64,000 nt of DNA from Nocardia albiluteola (GTDB lineage Bacteria; Actinomycetota; Actinomycetes; Mycobacteriales; Mycobacteriaceae), in assembly GCF_018860155.1 (NCBI RefSeq), contig NZ_JAHKNI010000027.1, forward strand, positions 1 to 64,000. The letters run 5' to 3'. The position numbers and the translations under genes were made by a program. Numbering within the stretch: position 1 is the stretch's first letter; each line of letters opens with the position of its first letter. The notes under the pieces were generated by a model. The model searched no databases. It saw only the letters and a program-made list of their open reading frames with translations, and had not been told where the DNA came from. Positions 18,398-26,899 of this stretch are shown piece by piece.

Positions 18398-20029
18398 TCA
18401 GCCGACGGCACCCGCCGCCAGGGCCGCCGCCCAGCCGCCGTACTCGCTGATGTCCTTGCCCGACGCGGCGGCCGCTCCGTCGCAGCCGAATGCGGTGTGC
18501 CAGGAGCCGTCCTCGAGCTCGACCGCGCCCAGCTGCATCGGATGCGGAAGCTGCGCGAGGAAGCGACCGAGGGCTGCCGGCGACAGCAGCCAGCGCTCCC
18601 CCGCCACCGCGATGCCCGTCTCGCCGGCGGGGCGGCGGGTGACCGCGGGTTTGGGTGGGGTGGTGTCCAGGGCGGCCAGGCGGTAGTGGGGCGCGGTGCG
18701 CACTGGGCCCATCCAGCGGGCGCCCAAGTCTGTCAGCTGATGCTCGAGCGGCTGGCCGCGCAGGTGGGCGCCGAAGACGATCAGTTCGTGTGCGGGCGCG
18801 GCGCGCAGCGGCCAGACTGTCTCCGGCGGTGCCGCGGATTCGTTGTCGCCGTTCGGGATTCGGGAGGCGATATCCAGGGCCACCGCGTCCTCGAACGCCC
18901 GGGCGAGCACGGTGACGCCGAATTGCCCCGGGCCCGCGGTTCCGGCCGGGACCGCGACCGCGCACAGATCGAACAGATTGCAGAAATTCGTGTAGGTACC
19001 GAGCCGGGAGTTCGCGCCGATCGGATCGGCGGCCACCTCGGCGAGCGTCGGCTGCCCCGGCGCGGTCGGGGTCAGCAGTGCGTCGGCCCCCTCGAGACTC
19101 GCCAGCGCCCGCGCCCGCAGCGACTCCAGGGCGGCCAGGTCCGACACCAGTCGGTGGGCCGGAATATCGCGGGCCGCGCGGATGATCGATCCGACCGTCG
19201 GGTCGACCGATTCGGGGTGGGCGTCGACGAATGCGCCTACCGCGGCATATCTTTCGGCGACGAGTCCGCCCTCGTACAGCAGCCGGGCCGCGGCCAGGAA
19301 CGGCTCCGGATCGACTGTCACGATCCGCACACCCCCCTCGCGCAGTGCCGCGACCGTGCGCTCGAAGGCCGTGCGCCACAGCGGATCCAGCTCGGGCAGC
19401 GCATCGAACACCGCCACGACGGGGTCCGGCGGCGCGGCGAACCTGACATCGGCGGGCCAGGCGCGGGCCCCCGCACCCGCCGCCAGCGCACCCATCGCCC
19501 GGTCCGCCAGCGGCAGATCTGCGGCGAAGATCGTGACGCAGTCGTAGGAGCGGCAGGCGGGCACGACCCCGTCGGTGGACACCACCCCGACGGTCGGCTT
19601 GATCCCGACGATCCCGCCGAACGCCGCGGGCACCCGCCCGGATCCCGCCGTGTCGGTGCCGATGGCGATATCGACCGCACCGCCCGCCACTGCCACGGCC
19701 GAGCCGGAACTCGAACCTCCCGAGACGAATTCGGGCCTATGCACATCGGGCACGGCGCCGTACGGGGAACGCGTGCCGACGAGTCCGGTCGCGAACTGAT
19801 CCAGATTCGTCTTACCCACCACCACTGCCCCGGCCGCCCGCAGCGCCGCAACCGCCGCAGCGTCCCGCTCGGGGACGTACGCGAATGCGAGACACCCCGC
19901 GGTAGTGGGAATCCCCGCGACGTCGACGTTGTCCTTGACGGCCAGCCGCAGCCCAGCCAACGGGCCCTGCGCCGTGGCGATCTCACGGGCGATGTCATCA
20001 TCGGCCCGCCGGTGAATCCATACGCTCAT
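18398..20029 (-). CDS. atzF: Allophanate hydrolase
   Basis: A 543-residue amidase-signature enzyme that hydrolyses allophanate to ammonia and CO2. The catalytic triad is visible: Lys in AVKDN (K32), the cis-Ser in GGSSSGS (about S106) and the nucleophile Ser in DTAGSGR (S130). The C-terminal allophanate-hydrolase domain ends in KDISEYGGW, which distinguishes it from plain amidases. It is the last gene of the operon. The 317-bp gap before it is unusual. Confidence 0.92.
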   Translation of the reverse strand: MSVWIHRRADDDIAREIATAQGPLAGLRLAVKDNVDVAGIPTTAGCLAFAYVPERDAAAVAALRAAGAVVVGKTNLDQFATGLVGTRSPYGAVPDVHRPEFVSGGSSSGSAVAVAGGAVDIAIGTDTAGSGRVPAAFGGIVGIKPTVGVVSTDGVVPACRSYDCVTIFAADLPLADRAMGALAAGAGARAWPADVRFAAPPDPVVAVFDALPELDPLWRTAFERTVAALREGGVRIVTVDPEPFLAAARLLYEGGLVAERYAAVGAFVDAHPESVDPTVGSIIRAARDIPAHRLVSDLAALESLRARALASLEGADALLTPTAPGQPTLAEVAADPIGANSRLGTYTNFCNLFDLCAVAVPAGTAGPGQFGVTVLARAFEDAVALDIASRIPNGDNESAAPPETVWPLRAAPAHELIVFGAHLRGQPLEHQLTDLGARWMGPVRTAPHYRLAALDTTPPKPAVTRRPAGETGIAVAGERWLLSPAALGRFLAQLPHPMQLGAVELEDGSWHTAFGCDGAAAASGKDISEYGGWAAALAAGAVG

Positions 20030-20346
20030 GGCCGGTACTCCTCACTCGTAGTCATCGCTTACCCAGATGCTTCACGTTTGATCGGGACACTGCACGTCCC
20101 CTTGCGGTGCCGCACGCTCCTGTGTCCTCCCGCGGCTCCGGCATCGCACCCATCCCCGGCGTCGCCGCCCGTCTCGGCACCGTGCCCGACCTCCGGCATC
20201 ACCGCCCGGCTCCCGCATGACCTCGCGGCCCCGGCATCACCCGGGCGCCCCCGGCGTCGTTTTCACATCGTCACCGCGCCGACTGGGTGACGACGGATTG
20301 CGGCGCGTTGGGCACGCACGCGGGGTGGACCAGGGCCCAGTGGCCG
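20030..20346. other. Gap between carboxyltransferase and allophanate hydrolase genes
   Basis: 317 bp without a supported gene. The words GGCATC and CCCGGC recur several times between 20150 and 20260. I looked for a biotin carrier domain continuing the carboxylase frame past its stop at 20347 and did not see one. Confidence 0.4.
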
Positions 20347-22725
20347 TCATCGGCTCTCGGCGAGTTCTCCCGCGGTGCGCCAGGATTCGCGTTCGGCGGC
20401 GAAGGCCGCGGCCTGGTGGGTCCGGAATTCGGCGATCGAGGCGGCGTTGTCATGGACGAAGCGACGGTGGTCGGCGAGGCGGAACTCGCCCTCCTCGGTG
20501 CGGAGTTCTCCCCGGCCCGAGGCGAATTCGGCCCGCAGGTCCAGTAGTTCGTCCGGTTCGACGGGATACCAGCGGATGCGGTCGAAATATCGCAGCAACC
20601 AGGGGGATTCGCCGGATCCGTCGCCGCCGTGCCGCCATACCGGGGTGGTGCGGCCGACGAACTGGTAGCCGCCGGGGCCCTCCATGCCGTAGATGCACAG
20701 GTAGGCGCCGCCGATGCCGACCGCGTTCTCGGGGGTCCAGGTGCGCGCCGGATTGTATTTGGTGGTCACCAGGCGGTGCCGGGGATCCACCGGGGTCGCG
20801 ACCGGTGCGCCCAGATAGACATCGCCGAGGCCGAGCACGAGATATTCCGCGGCGAAGACGGTGTCGAAAACATCTCGCACCGAAGGCAATCCGTTGACGC
20901 GGCGAATGAACTCGATATTCCACGGGCACCAGGGCGCATCGGCGCGGACGCCGTGCATATATCGAGTGATCGCCTCCCGCGTCGCCGGATCATCCCACGA
21001 CAGCGGCAGATTCACGGTCCGGCTCGGCGCCACCAGATCCTCCGCGGACGGCAGGTGCGCCTCCACGGCGGACAGCAGCTCCAGCAGCTTCGCGGACGAC
21101 AGCCGATCCGGGTCGAAACGCACCTGCAGCGATCGCACACCGGGCGTCAGCTCGACCACACCCGGCTCGCGATGCTCGAGCAGATGTTCGTGCAGCGCGT
21201 GCACCCGCGCCCGCAGACCCAGATCCAATGTCATATCGCCGTATTCGACGAGGATGCCGTCGTCGCCCGCACGCCGATAGGTGATCCGTGTGGTGTCGTC
21301 CGCCTCGGCGCGGGCGAGTACGCCGTCGTCGCCGTCCCCGCCGCTCGACAGCACGAACGGCCATCCGGCGCGCCGCGCGGGCCCCAGCGCACGCGGCGAC
21401 GCCGCCCGTGCCGCCCGCACAGGAACGAAACACACGCTGTCGCCCGGCGTCAGCTGGCCGAGCTTCCAGCGATCCGCGGCCACCACCGTGACCGGGCAGA
21501 CGAAGCCCCCGAGACTCGGCCCGTCCGGCCCGAGCAGAATCGGGGTGTCCCCCGTGAAGTCCAGCGCGCCGACCGAATACGCGGTGTCGTGGATATTGGA
21601 CGGGTGCAGCCCCGCCTCGCCCCCGTCCGGGCGCGCGAACCGCGGTTTCGGGCCGACCAGCCGCACGCCGGTCCGATCGGAGTTGAAATGCACCTCGTAG
21701 TCGATGCCGACGATCGTCTCGATATCGGCGCGGGTGAAGAACTCCGGCGCCCCGTGCGGCCCCTCGGTCACCGCGAGCTCCCAGCGCCGCGACAGCACGG
21801 GCCGCTCGTCGGCGGGCACTCCCGAGCCGATCCGCCCCGCCCGCCCGAGCGCCAGGCTCTGCCCGGCCCGCAGCGCGGCCCCGGTGCCGCCTCCGAAATG
21901 TCCTAGCGTGAAAGTCGCCGCACTGCCGAGATATTCGGGAACATCGATCCCTCCGGCCACCAGGATGTAGCAGCGCATACCGGGCCCGCGCACGGCGCCC
22001 ACTTCCAGCATCCCGCCCGCCGGTACCTGAATCGCCCGCCACATCGGAACCGATGCGCCATCGACGGTGACCGGCACGGGTGCACCCGTCACGCATACCC
22101 AACCCGCCGTCCGGAACCGCAATCCCGGTCCGGTCAGCGTGCATTCGAGACCGGCCGCCCCCTGCGCATTGCCGAGCGCGCGATTGCCCAACCGGAACGA
22201 CAGATCGTCCATAGGCCCCGACGGCGGCACCCCCACATGCCAATACCCCACCCGCCCGGGCCAATCCTGCACCGTCGTCAGCATTCCCGGCCGGATCACG
22301 TCGATGCCGGGCCGCTCAGCCGCCGCCGCGTCCGCCACCGGAGCCGTCAGCCCCCCGGCCTCTGCGGCAACCCGATCTGATTCGAACCGACTCGGTTCGT
22401 ACACGCCCGTGGGATTCGCCAGAGCCATCGACACGGCCCCTTTCGCGAGCAGGTCCGCGGGAGTCGATTCTCGTGTGCCTGTGTGACCTTCCGATGTCTC
22501 GGCGGCGAGCACGGACACCGGAGTCTGTTTGTGCACCCCCGCAGGACTTTCCGGCGCATCGGCCACGTCCGCGCCTTCTGAACGAACCGATTCCCTCGCA
22601 GGAGAATGAACCACAGACGCGACCCGTGCGGATACCCGAGTCGGTCCGTGCGCGCCGACAGGACTCTCCGGCGTATGGGCGGTGGGATGCGCGAGGGTCG
22701 CGCCCGTCGCTTCGGCGGCGTTCAT
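20347..22725 (-). CDS. Urea/guanidine carboxylase-like protein, carboxyltransferase domains only
   Basis: 792 residues. Residues about 1-135 are low-complexity with degenerate repeats. Residues about 140-420 are the AHS2 carboxyltransferase half (IRPGMLTTVQDWPGRVG, PPSGPMDD) and about 480-780 the AHS1 half (TTKYNPARTWTPEN, YGMEGPGGYQF). This order and these motifs are those of urea/guanidine carboxylase. Family enzymes are about 1200 residues and also have an N-terminal biotin carboxylase and a C-terminal biotin carrier; neither is present here or elsewhere in the window. AGGAGG precedes the ATG at seven bases. As it stands it needs partner proteins in trans or does something else. Confidence 0.85.
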   Translation of the reverse strand: MNAAEATGATLAHPTAHTPESPVGAHGPTRVSARVASVVHSPARESVRSEGADVADAPESPAGVHKQTPVSVLAAETSEGHTGTRESTPADLLAKGAVSMALANPTGVYEPSRFESDRVAAEAGGLTAPVADAAAAERPGIDVIRPGMLTTVQDWPGRVGYWHVGVPPSGPMDDLSFRLGNRALGNAQGAAGLECTLTGPGLRFRTAGWVCVTGAPVPVTVDGASVPMWRAIQVPAGGMLEVGAVRGPGMRCYILVAGGIDVPEYLGSAATFTLGHFGGGTGAALRAGQSLALGRAGRIGSGVPADERPVLSRRWELAVTEGPHGAPEFFTRADIETIVGIDYEVHFNSDRTGVRLVGPKPRFARPDGGEAGLHPSNIHDTAYSVGALDFTGDTPILLGPDGPSLGGFVCPVTVVAADRWKLGQLTPGDSVCFVPVRAARAASPRALGPARRAGWPFVLSSGGDGDDGVLARAEADDTTRITYRRAGDDGILVEYGDMTLDLGLRARVHALHEHLLEHREPGVVELTPGVRSLQVRFDPDRLSSAKLLELLSAVEAHLPSAEDLVAPSRTVNLPLSWDDPATREAITRYMHGVRADAPWCPWNIEFIRRVNGLPSVRDVFDTVFAAEYLVLGLGDVYLGAPVATPVDPRHRLVTTKYNPARTWTPENAVGIGGAYLCIYGMEGPGGYQFVGRTTPVWRHGGDGSGESPWLLRYFDRIRWYPVEPDELLDLRAEFASGRGELRTEEGEFRLADHRRFVHDNAASIAEFRTHQAAAFAAERESWRTAGELAESR
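22350..22725 (-). repeat. Degenerate repeats in the N-terminus of the carboxyltransferase
   Basis: Three imperfect units of about 40-46 residues start near TPESPVGAH, APESPAGVH and ANPTGVYEP, the first two followed by an S/G-rich stretch ending in an RES word. They occupy the place where a biotin carboxylase domain would be expected. Confidence 0.5.
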
Positions 22726-22780
22726 AACCGAACCTCCTGAACGAATGGGTTGCAGTGCAATGGCATTCGGGGTGCGGACG

Positions 22781-23398
22781 TCAGCGCGTGATGACCATGC
22801 GCACCGGGGTGGGGTCGAATCCGTTGCAGGGGTTGTTGATCTGCGGGCAGTTGGAGACCAGGACCAGGGTGTCGATCTCCGCGCGCAGGGTCAGCTTCTT
22901 GCCGGGGGCCGAGAGGCCGTCGACGATGCCGAGGGTGCCGTCCGCCTCCACGGGGACGTTCATGAACCAATTGATGTTCGAGACCAGATCCCGTTTGCCC
23001 AGGCCCCATTTCATGCCCTCGGCGAGGAAGTTCTCCACGCAGGCGTGCTGGTGGCGGGTGTGGTGCCCGTAGCGCAGGGTGTTCGACTCCTGGGAGCATG
23101 CGCCGGCGACGGTGTCGTGATTGCCGACCTCGTCGGCGACAACCGTCATCAGCGCGGCGCCCGCGTCGGTGCGCAGCACGCTGCCGGTGGTGAGGAAGAT
23201 GTTGCGCTGCGCGGTGATCGTGGCCTGGGCGCTGTAGCGTTCGGCGTGGTCGGCGGCCGAATACAGCAGGCAGTCCACGGCCTGGTTGCCGTGCAGATCG
23301 ACGATGTCCAGATGCGCCCCGGCGGGCACGATCGCCGACCACGGCGCCCGGGCGGGCACGGTCTGATCCAGCAGTACGGTATGTGCGAGGGTGTTCAT
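22781..23398 (-). CDS. DUF1989 urea-carboxylase-associated protein (carboxyguanidine deiminase-type subunit)
   Basis: A 205-residue DUF1989 protein of the urea-amidolyase-associated type 2. Conserved pieces include NHDTVAGACS, the histidine-rich RYGHHTRHQHACVENF and the C-terminal SNCPQINNPCNGF. Homologous pairs in other bacteria are known to form the heterodimeric carboxyguanidine deiminase CgdAB, which converts carboxyguanidine to allophanate. AAGGAG precedes the ATG at six bases. It lies 55 bp before the carboxyltransferase gene. Confidence 0.85.
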   Translation of the reverse strand: MNTLAHTVLLDQTVPARAPWSAIVPAGAHLDIVDLHGNQAVDCLLYSAADHAERYSAQATITAQRNIFLTTGSVLRTDAGAALMTVVADEVGNHDTVAGACSQESNTLRYGHHTRHQHACVENFLAEGMKWGLGKRDLVSNINWFMNVPVEADGTLGIVDGLSAPGKKLTLRAEIDTLVLVSNCPQINNPCNGFDPTPVRMVITR

Positions 23399-23516
23399 AC
23401 GATTCTCCTTTGCGTCCGGGTTGGTGCGAGACGTCGTGACCCGCTCGAAGTGTGGTTACGCCCCGCCGCCACCTCCCGCCCGCTCGGCTCTGGCATGCCG
23501 TGGGGCCCGGCCGCGC

Positions 23517-24281
23517 CTACTTCGCTTGCTCACGCCGCGTCCTCCCGCCGAGCGCGGCATTCCAAGCCGACTCGGTGTTCTCGACCGCCCGTTGATATTC
23601 CGGGTCGTCGTTGTGCGAGACGGCCAGATCACCGCGGGCTTGCCACGCGACGACATCCAGGTCGGTGGCCGGCGCATCGTCCAGCGGATGCGGGGCATTG
23701 GCGATCAGCAGCGTGACCGGCAGATGCGTCAGCAGCTCCACCGCGGCGCCCGCCCCGCCTCCGCCGGTCGGAGTCAGTGCGCCGTCCGGCTCCACGCGCA
23801 CGCCGCGGAACAGCGAGACGGTCGGGCCGATATCCCGCGGCGCCAGACCGTGTTTCGCACCGGCCAGCCGCAACGCCCGGCGAGCGTCCGGCCCCGGACC
23901 ACAGAGCGCGTCGTGGTGCCCCGAGGAATCGGCGACGAGCGTGGCCAGGATCCGCCCCTGATCGGACAGCAGGGGATGTCCGATCTGTAGGTACGCCTGC
24001 CAGGGCACCTTGACGGTATCCGCGACATTCAGCCGCTCCCAGGGCGATTCGGCGCGCAGCAGCAGTATGTGCGCACACGCCGCGCCTCGAGGATCGGACA
24101 GCCGGATCCGGGTTCCTCTGGCAAGCACCACATTGGCGTAGCCGCCGTCCGGAATACGTTGCGCGAAGCGTACGTCCGTGGCCTCGATTCCCGCGGGGAG
24201 GTCGGGGCCCATGATCTGCGCGGCCGCCGCCTGGGAGCGGGCATGTACCCGCGCCCCGGTCGTGGATGCGGTGCCGGTCAT
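23517..24281 (-). CDS. DUF1989 urea-carboxylase-associated protein (second deiminase-type subunit)
   Basis: A 254-residue DUF1989 protein of the urea-amidolyase-associated type 1, partner of the preceding family member. It carries SGHHDALCGPG and a Leu/Asn-rich end (VTLLIANAPHPLDD). The ATG at 24281 is chosen: AAGGA lies six bases upstream and it overlaps the stop of the 40-codon gene by four bases (ATGA). The longer frame upstream overlaps the permease and is rejected. Together the pair would act between carboxylase and allophanate hydrolase in guanidine breakdown. Confidence 0.85.
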   Translation of the reverse strand: MTGTASTTGARVHARSQAAAAQIMGPDLPAGIEATDVRFAQRIPDGGYANVVLARGTRIRLSDPRGAACAHILLLRAESPWERLNVADTVKVPWQAYLQIGHPLLSDQGRILATLVADSSGHHDALCGPGPDARRALRLAGAKHGLAPRDIGPTVSLFRGVRVEPDGALTPTGGGGAGAAVELLTHLPVTLLIANAPHPLDDAPATDLDVVAWQARGDLAVSHNDDPEYQRAVENTESAWNAALGGRTRREQAK

Positions 24282-24400
24282 AACGAGTCCTTTCTGCGTC
24301 GAAGTGATGCGATGTCCCCCGGAGCGATTCGCCGGATCAGGTCGATGAGCAGCAGCGCGAGGGCCGGCCGACCCAGGGGAACGCCGTCGCGTCCGGTCAT
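24278..24400 (-). CDS. 40-residue microprotein between permease and deiminase genes
   Basis: A 40-codon frame starting MTGRDGVPLGRPAL and ending RRRKDSL, with a hydrophobic middle (ALALLLIDLI) and a basic C-terminus. Its ATG overlaps the permease stop (ATGA, 24397-24400) and its stop overlaps the next gene's ATG (ATGA, 24278-24281). Two exact overlaps argue for translation by coupling. It could be a small membrane-associated subunit of the permease, or simply a translated linker that keeps ribosomes moving. I do not recognise a family. Confidence 0.6.
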   Translation of the reverse strand: MTGRDGVPLGRPALALLLIDLIRRIAPGDIASLRRRKDSL

Positions 24401-25911
24401 GCGGGCTGCATCGCGGGCGCGGAGTCCCCGGCGGGGCGGTCGGCGACGAACCGGTGCACCACCGCGCCGACCGCGATGCTCGCAAGCACGAAAAGCGGTG
24501 CGGCCCAGAGCATCCACCACCCACCGCCGGTCGGTGTATACACCGCGGCGCGGGGCCAGGCCAGATTCACCGCCATCCCGAGACCCCACAGCACCGCCAG
24601 CGCATTCACCGGAATTCCGAAGCGGCCCAGCGAGAACAGTCCGGTATCGTCCGCGATCGCGCGGTTCCGGATGCGATGGACGAGCAGCGGCACGGTGACC
24701 AGCAGATAGGCCAGATACAGCATAACGATGCAGACACTCGCCAGCGTGGCGAAGATCGCGGCATTGCCGAGGTTCAACACCAGCAGCGCGATGGCGAGCG
24801 CGCCGATCACCACGGCCGGGAGCACCGGGGTGCCGAAGCGCGGATGCACCGCCGCCAGGCGCCGCGCGAACGGCAGCCGCCCGTCCCGGGCCATCGAGAA
24901 CATCAGCCGCGACCCGGCGGTCTGAATCGCCAAGGTGCACACCGTGATCGCGACGGCCACGCAGCACAGCAGCACCCGGCCCGCCGGGCTGTCCAGCTTC
25001 GCGGATATCACATAGGCGAGGCCGTCCGTGGCGAGTTTTCCGTCGCTCAGGCTCGGAGCCGCGATCAGCGCGCCGAGCAGCATGAGCCCGCCGCCCAGCG
25101 CCGAGACCGTGAGCGCGGTCAGGATCGTGCGCGGCGCAACCTGGCGCGGATTCCTCGTCTCCTCGGAAAGCTCGCCGGCGGAATCGAATCCGACCATCAC
25201 ATAGGCCGCCATCAGTCCGGAGACCAGGAAGGCCGCCCAGTATCCGCCCGGCGCGGCGGTACTGTGATCGAAGACGACGCCCGGGCCGCGTTCGGTGTGG
25301 GTCAGGAACAGCGCGACGGTCGCGATCACGCCGACGATCTCGACGGTGACGCCGATGGTGTTGATCCGCGACATCACCTCGATGCCGACCACATTGACCA
25401 CCGTCGTCAGCACCAGCAGCACGCTGCCGAGCAGAACCGCGTTCGCCGCACCGGATTTCGAGGTCAGCGCGGTGTCATGGCCGATGACTTGGAAGCCGCT
25501 CCAGACCGAGGGCAGCACCACCTGCAGGGCGATGGCGGCGGCCGCGGCCGTGACGACCTGGGCGATGATCATCATCCACCCGGCGAACCAGCCGACGACC
25601 TCACCGGCCAGGCGCCGCGACCACTGGTAGATGCAGCCCGAGATCGGGTATCGCGCGGCGAGTTCGGCGAAATTCAGCGCCACCAGGAACTGCCCGGCGA
25701 AGACGATCGGCCACGTCCAGAAGAAGGCCCCGCCGCCGAATCCGTAGCCGAATCCGAAGAATTGGAAGATCGTGGTGAGGATGGAGACGAAGGAGAATCC
25801 GGCCGCGAACGAGGCGTAGCGGCCGAGTTTTCGGTGCAGGACGGGCCGATAGCCGAACGCCTCGAGGTCGGCGCTATCGGACGATGTGGGAGCGGTGACG
25901 GTGGTGGACAT
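24397..25911 (-). CDS. APC-superfamily permease of the guanidine/urea-carboxylase operon
   Basis: A 504-residue cytoplasmic membrane protein with about 12 hydrophobic segments and APC-family motifs: an early glycine-rich FAAGFSFVSI segment and GFDSAGELSEET in the middle. Permeases of this kind accompany urea/guanidine carboxylase operons, so guanidine, urea or a related amine is the likely substrate. The ATG at 25911 (MSTTVTAP) is chosen; the upstream frame runs into the divergent TetR gene. It is the first gene of the operon, whose promoter region carries three palindromes. Confidence 0.85.
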   Translation of the reverse strand: MSTTVTAPTSSDSADLEAFGYRPVLHRKLGRYASFAAGFSFVSILTTIFQFFGFGYGFGGGAFFWTWPIVFAGQFLVALNFAELAARYPISGCIYQWSRRLAGEVVGWFAGWMMIIAQVVTAAAAAIALQVVLPSVWSGFQVIGHDTALTSKSGAANAVLLGSVLLVLTTVVNVVGIEVMSRINTIGVTVEIVGVIATVALFLTHTERGPGVVFDHSTAAPGGYWAAFLVSGLMAAYVMVGFDSAGELSEETRNPRQVAPRTILTALTVSALGGGLMLLGALIAAPSLSDGKLATDGLAYVISAKLDSPAGRVLLCCVAVAITVCTLAIQTAGSRLMFSMARDGRLPFARRLAAVHPRFGTPVLPAVVIGALAIALLVLNLGNAAIFATLASVCIVMLYLAYLLVTVPLLVHRIRNRAIADDTGLFSLGRFGIPVNALAVLWGLGMAVNLAWPRAAVYTPTGGGWWMLWAAPLFVLASIAVGAVVHRFVADRPAGDSAPAMQPA

Positions 25912-25943
25912 GGGTGCGTGTCCTTCGGCGTCGGGGTCAATAT

Positions 25944-25957
25944 CTATCGACTGATAG
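25944..25957. promoter_or_regulatory. Inverted repeat in the permease leader
   Basis: CTATC and GATAG flank four bases. It is 33 bp before the permease ATG and is one of three inverted repeats in this divergent intergenic region. Confidence 0.35.
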
Positions 25958-25961
25958 TTTT

Positions 25962-25975
25962 GCGATCCGGATCGC
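25962..25975. promoter_or_regulatory. Perfect 14-bp palindrome GCGATCCGGATCGC
   Basis: A perfect palindrome between the permease and the TetR gene, a candidate site for the adjacent regulator. Base pairs are GC-rich and GATC-containing. No binding data can be inferred from sequence alone. Confidence 0.4.
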
Positions 25976-26038
25976 GTTCCCGGTGACGTCGATGTATCCG
26001 ATCCGTGACGTGCGGTAACTTTTGGATTGCGGCTATTT

Positions 26039-26052
26039 CTGTCATATGACAG
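26039..26052. promoter_or_regulatory. Perfect 14-bp palindrome CTGTCATATGACAG, candidate TetR operator
   Basis: A perfect AT-centred palindrome about 50 bp upstream of the TetR gene, in the expected place for autoregulation and control of the divergent guanidine operon. Confidence 0.5.
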
Positions 26053-26101
26053 GAATCTCCCCGCGCAGGTCGCGGGCATCGACCACCACCGATGAGCCAG
26101 A

Positions 26102-26764
26102 ATGGGAGCCGTGACGCAACTCGGACCCGGCCGCCCCCGCCTCGAGCCCCGGCGCCGCCGCGGGCCGACCCCGCGCGCGGAGATCCTCGACGCCGCCGCC
26201 GAGCTGTTCACCACGCGCGGCTACGCGAGCACCTCCACGCGGGCCATCGCCGACGCGGTCGGTATCCGGCAGGCCTCGCTCTACCATCATTTCTCCGCCA
26301 AGGACGACATCCTCGAGGCGCTACTGGACCAAACCATCTCCGCCCCACTGGAACTCCTCGGACGGATGAGCGACGAACCGGAGCCGTCGGAGGTCCGCCT
26401 CTACGCCCTGGCCTGGTTCGACGTGCACCAACTATCCTCGGCGCGTTGGAATCTCGGCGCGCTGTACCTACTACCAGAGTTGCGGTCGGAGCGCTTCGCG
26501 GACTTCCGGCTGCGCCGCAAAGAATTACGCGAACACTATGAGCGCCTGGCCGCCGCCGTAACCGGCGATGCCGCGGCAGACGCGTGGGCGCTGCCGTTCC
26601 GCCTGGTCGAGAGCGTGATCAATATCCGCTCCGACGAGACCGCCACGCCCGGCGATGTCGACCGCCTGATCCCGGACGCGGTCCTGCGCATGCTCGGCCA
26701 CGACGATACGGCTGCAATCCGCACCGCCGCCGCCGACCTCCTGGACCGCCTCGCCGCCCAATAG
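26102..26764 (+). CDS. TetR-family regulator divergent from the guanidine operon
   Basis: A 220-residue TetR protein. The HTH lies at about residues 22-68 (ILDAAAELFTTRGY, STRAIADAVGI, ASLYHHF) and the rest is an alpha-helical ligand domain of its own sequence type. Its position opposite the permease suggests it controls guanidine or amine uptake and breakdown, replacing the guanidine riboswitch common in such operons. The start could also be the GTG at 26111. Confidence 0.88.
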   Translation: MGAVTQLGPGRPRLEPRRRRGPTPRAEILDAAAELFTTRGYASTSTRAIADAVGIRQASLYHHFSAKDDILEALLDQTISAPLELLGRMSDEPEPSEVRLYALAWFDVHQLSSARWNLGALYLLPELRSERFADFRLRRKELREHYERLAAAVTGDAAADAWALPFRLVESVINIRSDETATPGDVDRLIPDAVLRMLGHDDTAAIRTAAADLLDRLAAQ

Positions 26765-26899
26765 CGCGAGCTGCCTGCGCCCGCAGGCGCCTGGGGCTGC
26801 GGGCAGCCCGAGTCGTCTCGACCATTCGTGACAGCTCGAGGACCTTGCCGAGTTCGCGTATCGCGGCGGCCACGTCCGGCAGCTGCGCGGCCGAGTCAT

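Noticed and set aside
25912..26101. Guanidine riboswitch upstream of the permease
   Set aside because: The conserved riboswitch core words were not found in either orientation; the region instead carries palindromes.
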